A DNA stretch of 6,466 nt, taken from contig CAJBPJ010000056.1 in NCBI GenBank assembly GCA_903957465.1, positions 1 to 6,466 on the forward strand. The letters are read 5' to 3'. Each line of letters opens with the position of its first letter. Position 1 is the stretch's first letter. The stretch comes from an uncultured Opitutia bacterium. Its GTDB lineage: Bacteria; Verrucomicrobiota; Verrucomicrobiia; Opitutales; UBA953. Made by a program: the position numbers and the translations under genes. The notes under the pieces are model-generated. The model was not told where the DNA came from, did not search any database, and saw only the letters and a program-made list of their open reading frames with translations. Shown here one piece after another: positions 1 through 4,840 of the stretch.

Positions 1-1
1 T

Positions 2-913
2 ATCGGCCTGTTCTTTATTGCAGGCCTTGCCCTCCTCATAGCGTTCTTGATCGCCCTGGGCGGCGGCTGGTTCTCAGGTAATCGTCCAAGTGCCATCGCT
101 TATTTCAATCAAGACGTCAGCGGCCTCGACACGGGATCACCGGTTCGCTTGCGCGGCGTCACCATCGGTAAGGTAAACTCCATTCTCTTACGTGCAGGTA
201 AACAATCCGAAGAAGACCGGGCTGTGCCCGTCATCATCGAGTTTGATCCCAGCTTGGCTCGCAAACTCGGAGCCGGTGAAATTCTCGGCACCCAAGAAGG
301 TGTGGAAAGTGCGATTAAAGGAGGCCTCGTCGCCAAACTGAAGCTGCAGTCTTTTGTGACAGGGGTGCTTTATGTCGATTTGGATTATGTCGATGCGGGT
401 CCGCAAAAAATTCGGCAACCCGACGCTATCCCACAAATCCCCACCGTTCTTTCCGACCACGTGGCCTTTAGCCAAGCTTTCGCCCGTACGGTCGAGAATA
501 TCAGCACCATCGACTTTAAAGGCATTAGCGAACGTTTGAACGGCCTGATTACCTCTGTGAACCGTATCGCGGACGACCCCGCACTCGCGCAAGCCACCAA
601 AGACCTATCGATTGCGATGACGACGTTTAATCGCGTCTCCGAAAAAGTTGGAGAACAGATTGCCCCGTTGGCGGAAGATCTGAAATCAACATCCGTTGAA
701 GCGCGAAAAACTTTAGTTAAACTGGGATTAGCCGCAGATCACCTTCAAGAGCTCACCCGACAAGGCGGCGCGAGTCGCACCCAACTCGATCAAGCTGTCA
801 CAGATTTCTCGGAAGCATCCCAAGCGGTTAAATCGCTGGCTGATTATTTAGACCGACACCCCGAAGCCTTACTTAAAGGAAAGCGTAAGACTGAAGCGCT
901 TGAAACGAAATGA
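2..913 (+). CDS. MlaD/PqiB-like MCE-domain protein of a lipid-transport ABC system (5' end outside window)
   Basis: The reading frame is open from the window's left edge, so the true start lies upstream; a TTG at 47 falls inside the membrane helix and is not a credible start. 303 residues are visible. Counting from the codon at 2, residues 1-19 are a hydrophobic helix, the usual inner-membrane anchor of MCE proteins. Residues about 31-130 form one MCE domain, with the typical VSGLDTGSPVRLRGVTIGKV at 39-58 and the LYVDLDY strand at 123-129. An IPT motif follows at 146-148. A long helical region with coiled-coil character leads to the PqiB-like tail DYLDRHPEALLKGK at 281-294. In the family, such proteins form hexameric rings with a central hydrophobic channel that carries phospholipids or other lipids across the periplasm, next to an MlaE-type permease and MlaF-type ATPase. 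Those genes are inferred upstream. The stop overlaps the next start in ATGA. The family call is firm; the exact lipid and direction are unknown. Confidence 0.92.
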   Translation: MGLFFIAGLALLIAFLIALGGGWFSGNRPSAIAYFNQDVSGLDTGSPVRLRGVTIGKVNSILLRAGKQSEEDRAVPVIIEFDPSLARKLGAGEILGTQEGVESAIKGGLVAKLKLQSFVTGVLYVDLDYVDAGPQKIRQPDAIPQIPTVLSDHVAFSQAFARTVENISTIDFKGISERLNGLITSVNRIADDPALAQATKDLSIAMTTFNRVSEKVGEQIAPLAEDLKSTSVEARKTLVKLGLAADHLQELTRQGGASRTQLDQAVTDFSEASQAVKSLADYLDRHPEALLKGKRKTEALETK

Positions 914-1482
914 GATGCTTATGGCTGATGAGTTTAGGCCTGCTCTCTGGTTGCATTTCGCCTGGGGAAAGTGATCTCGGCTCTACGTGGTCAATCAAGC
1001 CGCCTGAGCAGGCATCCTCGGTATATACCAAAGTATTCTTACCCGCTGACTTACGTCGTCCAGTATTAGTAACCTACGACCGTGGTCAAATGACCGTGCA
1101 TGACCTCGAGCGCTGGGCGGCACCGCTGCAGGAATCACTCGCCAGAAATTTAGCCGGACGCGTCGCACACCTACCCATCCAAAACTTGGTTGTGAATGTA
1201 CAACGCCTCGAAGTGAGCACATCGGGTGAAGTCACCTTACTTTTCACGGCAAACTTCTCCCAAACGCAAAGCCAAGGCAGCACGCTGGAAGTAAAGAGCG
1301 ACATCAAGCTCCATTTGCCATCCGTCAAAGTCGTCTCCGAGACCAACTACACACTAACAGCTGCCTTCGGCGGTTACGTCAAAGTCCCTGACTTTATCGC
1401 TCAACAGATCGAAGAACGGCTACGCAAGGAACAAGGGGTGATTGCCAAACCTACGACGACTGTCACCGTCCCGAGCAAATGA
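910..1482 (+). CDS. PqiC/YmbA-like ABC-transport auxiliary lipoprotein
   Basis: This 190-residue protein starts with a short lipoprotein signal peptide: hydrophobic residues 4-12, then the lipobox LSGC at 12-15, with Cys15 as the predicted lipidated residue. The family pattern LPADLRRPVLVT lies at 44-55 and ERWAAPLQESLARNLAGRV at 67-85. These match the ABC-type transport auxiliary lipoprotein family (PqiC/YmbA, formerly DUF330). In E. coli, PqiC is an outer-membrane lipoprotein that docks the PqiB tube, so this protein most likely forms the outer-membrane end of the transport path begun by the upstream MCE protein. Residue 16 is Ile, not the Asp that signals inner-membrane retention in enterobacteria, although that rule may not apply in this phylum. 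The ATG at 910 overlaps the upstream stop by four bases (ATGA). No clear Shine-Dalgarno sequence precedes it, so translation may depend on coupling. A second Met at residue 7 would shorten the signal peptide and is less likely. Confidence 0.88.
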   Translation: MRCLWLMSLGLLSGCISPGESDLGSTWSIKPPEQASSVYTKVFLPADLRRPVLVTYDRGQMTVHDLERWAAPLQESLARNLAGRVAHLPIQNLVVNVQRLEVSTSGEVTLLFTANFSQTQSQGSTLEVKSDIKLHLPSVKVVSETNYTLTAAFGGYVKVPDFIAQQIEERLRKEQGVIAKPTTTVTVPSK

Positions 1483-1952
1483 GTGCAGAGCAACCGACCA
1501 AACCGAATGGCTTCAGCGAAGCTACTGGTGAAATCTGTTACGACTTACCGTCGTCCTACCTGCCGCACCGAGCAACCGGCTTACTTCACCTCGCACGTTT
1601 TTTGGCTAAAATCCAAAAACACCTCAAAGGCGAACTCCCAAAATCTTACCAACGGAATTTCTGCAAAGGTTTTGACCGTTTCGTGTGCTTACACCTCGGT
1701 GTAGACCCTGAACAAGTCATCGCCTGTGTACGCGAAGCAAGCAGCACGGAAGACTTGGACGCGAAACTGCTGGCGATTTTTCCGAAAGACATGCGGGTGC
1801 ATGTTTGGAATCGTGAACTTGTACAAAAGGGCATGAGTGAAATGGGCCGGGAAGCCCTCTCCGACGCTAAACGGAAAATGGGCGTCGAAAACCGTACTGA
1901 TCTTATATCCTTCGCCGACATGATCGATTTCGACGAAGGACGCATCTTGTGA
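1479..1952 (+). CDS. DUF5069-like small cytoplasmic protein, function unknown
   Basis: This 157-residue soluble protein has no signal peptide or membrane segment. Its N-terminal two thirds fit the pattern I know for DUF5069: YDL at 21-23, then GLLHLARFLAKIQKHLKGEL at 34-53 (the G..hL.R...K....L.G stretch), a D-centred segment GFDRFVCLHLGVD at 64-76, and a VW-N segment at 109-111. The C-terminal 40 residues are charged and include a probable amphipathic helix (about 119-135) and an acidic end. Three cysteines (20, 62, 70) are spread through the protein with no CxxC pair. The function of DUF5069 is not known to me and no catalytic motif is evident. The start ATG overlaps the lipoprotein gene's stop (ATGA) and its own stop overlaps the next start (GTGA), so it sits inside a co-translated block. 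The family assignment is from memory of the sequence pattern and is less certain than those of its two upstream neighbours. Confidence 0.75.
   Translation: MSAEQPTKPNGFSEATGEICYDLPSSYLPHRATGLLHLARFLAKIQKHLKGELPKSYQRNFCKGFDRFVCLHLGVDPEQVIACVREASSTEDLDAKLLAIFPKDMRVHVWNRELVQKGMSEMGREALSDAKRKMGVENRTDLISFADMIDFDEGRIL
1936..1940 (+). promoter_or_regulatory. Shine-Dalgarno site AAGGA for the GTG-started methyltransferase-like gene
   Basis: AAGGA lies eight bases upstream of the GTG at 1949, within the last codons of the DUF5069-like gene. Good spacing supports GTG as the real start over any internal ATG. It is the clearest ribosome-binding site among the + strand junctions; those at 910 and 1479 show none, and the one at 3575 has only GGGA at 3564-3567. 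Confidence 0.6.
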
Positions 1953-2767
1953 GCCTCGACCAATCCAATCCTAACCGGGTTATCCTTTGTGGACTTCCGG
2001 CCATCTTAGCCTGCTTCAAGCACCACCCACGGGCTTTACGGGAACTCCGCGCTACCCGCGAAGCTTCCGAAGGTCTCCGCGAAGTTGCTACCTGGATGAA
2101 GTCACAGCAACTCCCTGCCGAAGTATGCGGAAGTCGTGATGTCGAAGAACTAGCCGGCGCCGCTGTCACCGCGTGTGCGGTCACTGCCCGTCCAGTCATT
2201 GGCTTAGCTAAGATTTCTGATTTCGTAGAGTGGCGCGACGAAGGTGCCACCGTCGTCGTCGCCGATAACTTCACCGACCCTTCGGACCTCGCTGCGGTCG
2301 TACGTGCGATGGCTGCTTTTGGGTCTAAACGTTTGTTACTTTCTGGAACCAGCGACAAGTTAGCCTTCGACCCTATCCTTTGGGACGAATCACGCGGCGC
2401 TTTAGAATCTGTGCGCATGATCCGTGCACCAGCACTTCCGGGTCTCTTGAAACTCATTGAGTCGACGACGGTGATTATTGGTTTAGCTCGTGGCATGGGC
2501 CGTCGCCTCCACGAAGCCACTGCGGTGCGTGCTCCCGGTCGCCACAACCTCATCTTGCTATCCCCCGATGGCGTTTCGCCGAGCATCCAGCCCAAAGTCG
2601 AACACTTGTTCCGCTTCCCTGGCCCTGTTGCCGACTACCCTTTGGCTGCGGGAGATTCCGCCGCCCTACTCTTCCAGTGGCTCAGCCACAGCAGCAAACC
2701 TAAGCCCGAAGAGGGTAAAGGCTTCCTTGCCCGCAAACGCGCACGAAAAGCAGGCAAAGGTGACTGA
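1949..2767 (+). CDS. SpoU/TrmH-like RNA 2'-O-methyltransferase homologue with degenerate SAM-binding motifs
   Basis: This 272-residue protein starts at GTG, in a GTGA overlap with the previous stop. Residues 11-36 (beginning VILCGLPAILACFKHHPRAL) resemble the small substrate-binding domain found N-terminal to SpoU enzymes. A SPOUT-like domain follows at about 100-245. Motif 1, usually DPxNxGAixR, reads DPSDLAAVVR at 110-119: the Arg is kept, but Asn is Asp113 and Gly is Ala115. Motif 2, usually LGSEGxG, reads LLSPDGVS at 203-210, so the Gly and Glu are gone. Motif 3, usually SLNVSVA, aligns with PLAAGDS at 231-237, so the Asn is lost. The tail at 250-272 is rich in Lys and Arg, as expected for RNA binding. 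Active members methylate a ribose 2'-hydroxyl in rRNA or tRNA with S-adenosylmethionine from a trefoil knot. I infer either an RNA-binding protein without methyltransferase activity or a strongly diverged enzyme. The fold assignment is good; activity is doubtful. Confidence 0.78.
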   Translation: MSLDQSNPNRVILCGLPAILACFKHHPRALRELRATREASEGLREVATWMKSQQLPAEVCGSRDVEELAGAAVTACAVTARPVIGLAKISDFVEWRDEGATVVVADNFTDPSDLAAVVRAMAAFGSKRLLLSGTSDKLAFDPILWDESRGALESVRMIRAPALPGLLKLIESTTVIIGLARGMGRRLHEATAVRAPGRHNLILLSPDGVSPSIQPKVEHLFRFPGPVADYPLAAGDSAALLFQWLSHSSKPKPEEGKGFLARKRARKAGKGD

Positions 2768-2795
2768 TTTCTCGGCTTCCCCTTCAAGGCATCTC

Positions 2796-2811
2796 CCGCC
2801 TAAATAGGCGG
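2796..2811 (+). repeat. Perfect inverted repeat (6-bp stem, 4-base loop) just before a start codon
   Basis: CCGCCT (2796-2801) pairs with AGGCGG (2806-2811) around the loop AAAT. The hairpin ends two bases before the ATG at 2814, in the 46-base gap between the methyltransferase-like gene and the unknown gene. No T-run follows, so it is not a standard terminator. The right arm AGGCGG differs from the Shine-Dalgarno core AGGAGG by one base but is too close to the ATG for normal spacing. It might limit initiation at 2814 or mark the 3' end of the upstream message. It could also be chance. Confidence 0.45.
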
Positions 2812-2813
2812 CT

Positions 2814-3578
2814 ATGAGCGAGAATAGCCCCGCCAATCAGCCCGCCGAGGGCACCATCAGCCTACAGGCCATCAGCCAAAATATGCTGTTAGGTCTACAG
2901 CGCCAATACGACATGCTCGTCTTTACGCTGGCGTCGATCCGCAACGAGGACCCGACCACGTATAATTTGTATTCATCGCTGGCCCGCGTGATGCCACTCG
3001 CCCCTGCTCACTTGCCACATGACAAGATGCGCGCCTATTCGCGTGCGCTCTTACAACGGTCAACGGTTAACGATCTGATTGTCCTTTCCGTCGAGTGTAT
3101 GAATCACTGTCACTTGCTTTGCACCTTCATCAAAGAGCGCGGCAAGAATATGCAAGGCGACGCCGCTTCGGATCAACGCATCTCCGATCGTCAAATTGCC
3201 TTCGCCAAAGCTAACATCCAAGAGAAGTTTTCGATCCTCGAACGCGATTTCAACATCGTCTGCGAACTTGAAGACTCCCTGTTCAGCCTCGCCTCAGCAT
3301 TGCGCGTACTCGTGAACAACCATGGGCAAGTCACCAATGATGATATCAGCCCTGATGGCACCCTGGTGCTCGAATTCAAAGCAGTTAAAGATGTCGAAGA
3401 AAATGGTAAGACTACCCCCAAGCTCGTGGATACCTCGCGGAGTTTCAAACCCGGCGAACGCCTAGAGCTTTCGGATGAAGAACTGATTGGTATGAATATT
3501 ACCGTCGCGAAATTCTTCGACGGTTTATTCCGCTCCGTTGACTTCTTCGGCACGAACCATCTCGGGACCAAAGAATGA
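2814..3578 (+). CDS. Unrecognised 254-residue protein, predicted soluble and mainly helical
   Basis: I do not recognise this protein. It has no signal peptide and no segment hydrophobic enough for a membrane helix. Residues 14-42 and 66-170 look helical. Between them, 44-65 is a looser segment containing NLYSSLARVMPLAP. Residues 85-107 form a predicted helix with Cys95, Cys99 and Cys103 at four-residue spacing and His98 and His100 nearby; a fourth Cys is at 150. Residues 180-220 look like beta strands joined by a charged loop, ahead of a final helix (221-241) rich in Phe. The ATG follows a hairpin with no well-placed Shine-Dalgarno site, so the start is less secure than others; Met24 is the next in-frame alternative. 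The stop overlaps the transporter start (ATGA), which suggests the two are made together. A cytoplasmic partner or regulator of the transporter is possible, but that rests only on position. Codon use matches the neighbours and supports a real gene. Confidence 0.85.
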   Translation: MSENSPANQPAEGTISLQAISQNMLLGLQRQYDMLVFTLASIRNEDPTTYNLYSSLARVMPLAPAHLPHDKMRAYSRALLQRSTVNDLIVLSVECMNHCHLLCTFIKERGKNMQGDAASDQRISDRQIAFAKANIQEKFSILERDFNIVCELEDSLFSLASALRVLVNNHGQVTNDDISPDGTLVLEFKAVKDVEENGKTTPKLVDTSRSFKPGERLELSDEELIGMNITVAKFFDGLFRSVDFFGTNHLGTKE

Positions 3579-4840
3579 CCGACCTAAAGCCGAGGTTAGC
3601 TTGGCTCTGGGTGGCTGCAGGGTTTTTCTTCCAGGCACTCCCCGCTGCGCTGCGTGATGAGGCTCTACCCGTTGCACTGAAGAACGCTGCCATTACGGAT
3701 ACACGGATTACACAGCTAACGGGCTTCCTCGGCATCCTCGTCGGCATTAAAATCATCTGGGCACCGATCATCGTACGTCTAGGCAGCCCGCGCCGAATCG
3801 TAAACACCACTCAAGCACTCATCGTCGCGTCTCTGGGTCTACTCACCTTGGTTGCCCCACAATCCTTCGAACAGCCCTACGCCTTAATCGGTCTTTTAGT
3901 TGCCCTTTCGTTTCTGTCGGCGGGACATGACATTGCCCTCGACGGTTATTACGTCGCTTCACTCCATGACAACGAGCGCAGCCGACTTGCGGGACTGCTC
4001 ACAGCGGCGTCAAAAACAGGGGCTGTCTTTGCAGGCCCCGGGCTCATCTGGATTGCGGGCTGGTCAGCAAAATCCGGTAACACCCCGCAGCACGCCTGGG
4101 CAGATGCACTACTCGTGGCGACGCTTCTCGGTGCCGCCTCGCTGATGGCGTGCTCGTATGCACTCGGGCGTGAAGCCGCCGAAGACACACTCGCACCCAA
4201 GCCCTTTGTTGAGACGCTACAAAAGTTATTCCGCGACCCACGTTTCCCTGCGGTCCTCCTCCTTATTTTGTTTTACCGCACGAGTGAGATTCACCTCGGG
4301 AAAATCCTGACACTTTTTGCAGTCGCTCCAACGCAGACAGGTGGACTCGGTTTAAACAATCAAGACTACGCGACACTCAGAATTATAACGGCGATCGGTG
4401 GACTCGCCGTCGGTGGGATTATCGGGTCTGCCATCATCTCACGGCGTGGACTCACCCGTTCACTCGTTCCCATGGGAATCTGCATGCACATCCCGATCAT
4501 CGGCATTGCTTGGTTGGCGACGCACACGGCCCAGACTCAAGTTGTGATTGGTACCTTGTTCTTCATCGAACATGTAGCCTATGGCGCAGGCGTCTGCGCG
4601 CTCATATTAGCCATGATGCGTTTAGCTGCAGGTCCCGATGCAGCCGTTCGTTACGCCACACTCTCCACCATTGGTATTGGCGCAGTTTATTTGCCTGGAA
4701 TCTGGGCGGGGTGGTTGGCCGATACATTCGGTTACGCCAATTACTTCCTGCTCACGCTGTTGCTCGTCCCCTTTGGCGTCTGGTCTGCTGTTCGTGCAAG
4801 CAAAGCCCTTGAAGAAACTACGCCTTTGGTAAAAGCGTAA
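3575..4840 (+). CDS. AmpG-like major facilitator superfamily transporter
   Basis: This 421-residue integral membrane protein has about twelve hydrophobic segments, the normal MFS layout and slightly shorter than E. coli AmpG. AmpG-like features include KIIWAPIIVRLGSPRR at 59-74 (the WAP..DR loop after helix 2, with Val67 in place of the Asp) and AGHDIALDGYYV at 116-127. The latter matches the helix-4 motif QDIA.DA of AmpG and keeps Asp119 and Asp123. The helix-7 region is FYRTSEIHLGKILTLF at 233-248. The segment EHVAYGAGVCALILAMMRLA at 332-351, followed by YATLSTIGIGAVYLPGIWAG at 360-379, matches the AmpG region E...G.G.AA.....M......QYAL.SS. AmpG imports anhydromuropeptides for cell-wall recycling, but this wider family also carries other substrates, so the cargo is open. 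No recycling enzyme gene is nearby. The start overlaps the preceding stop (ATGA), with a weak GGGA seven bases upstream. The 3' end overlaps the opposite peptidase gene by 23 bases. Confidence 0.85.
   Translation: MTDLKPRLAWLWVAAGFFFQALPAALRDEALPVALKNAAITDTRITQLTGFLGILVGIKIIWAPIIVRLGSPRRIVNTTQALIVASLGLLTLVAPQSFEQPYALIGLLVALSFLSAGHDIALDGYYVASLHDNERSRLAGLLTAASKTGAVFAGPGLIWIAGWSAKSGNTPQHAWADALLVATLLGAASLMACSYALGREAAEDTLAPKPFVETLQKLFRDPRFPAVLLLILFYRTSEIHLGKILTLFAVAPTQTGGLGLNNQDYATLRIITAIGGLAVGGIIGSAIISRRGLTRSLVPMGICMHIPIIGIAWLATHTAQTQVVIGTLFFIEHVAYGAGVCALILAMMRLAAGPDAAVRYATLSTIGIGAVYLPGIWAGWLADTFGYANYFLLTLLLVPFGVWSAVRASKALEETTPLVKA

Noticed and set aside
188..592. A 134-codon - strand frame opposite the MCE gene
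   Set aside because: No start context, no recognisable domain, and it is fully opposed by a strongly supported gene.
1903..2595. A 230-codon open frame on the - strand opposite the methyltransferase-like gene
   Set aside because: Its product is rich in Ser, Arg and Ala without a fold-like pattern, and the + strand frame has clear family similarity. It is a shadow frame.
2677..2689. Short palindrome GTGGCT-C-AGCCAC inside the methyltransferase-like gene
   Set aside because: It is short, lies within coding sequence away from any gene boundary, and can form only a 4-bp stem with a usable loop. Likely chance.
2778..2813. Possible promoter with TAAATA (2801-2806) as a -10 box giving a leaderless message for the gene at 2814
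   Set aside because: No -35-like sequence lies at the right distance, and most of TAAATA is the loop of the hairpin. Not enough to call a promoter.
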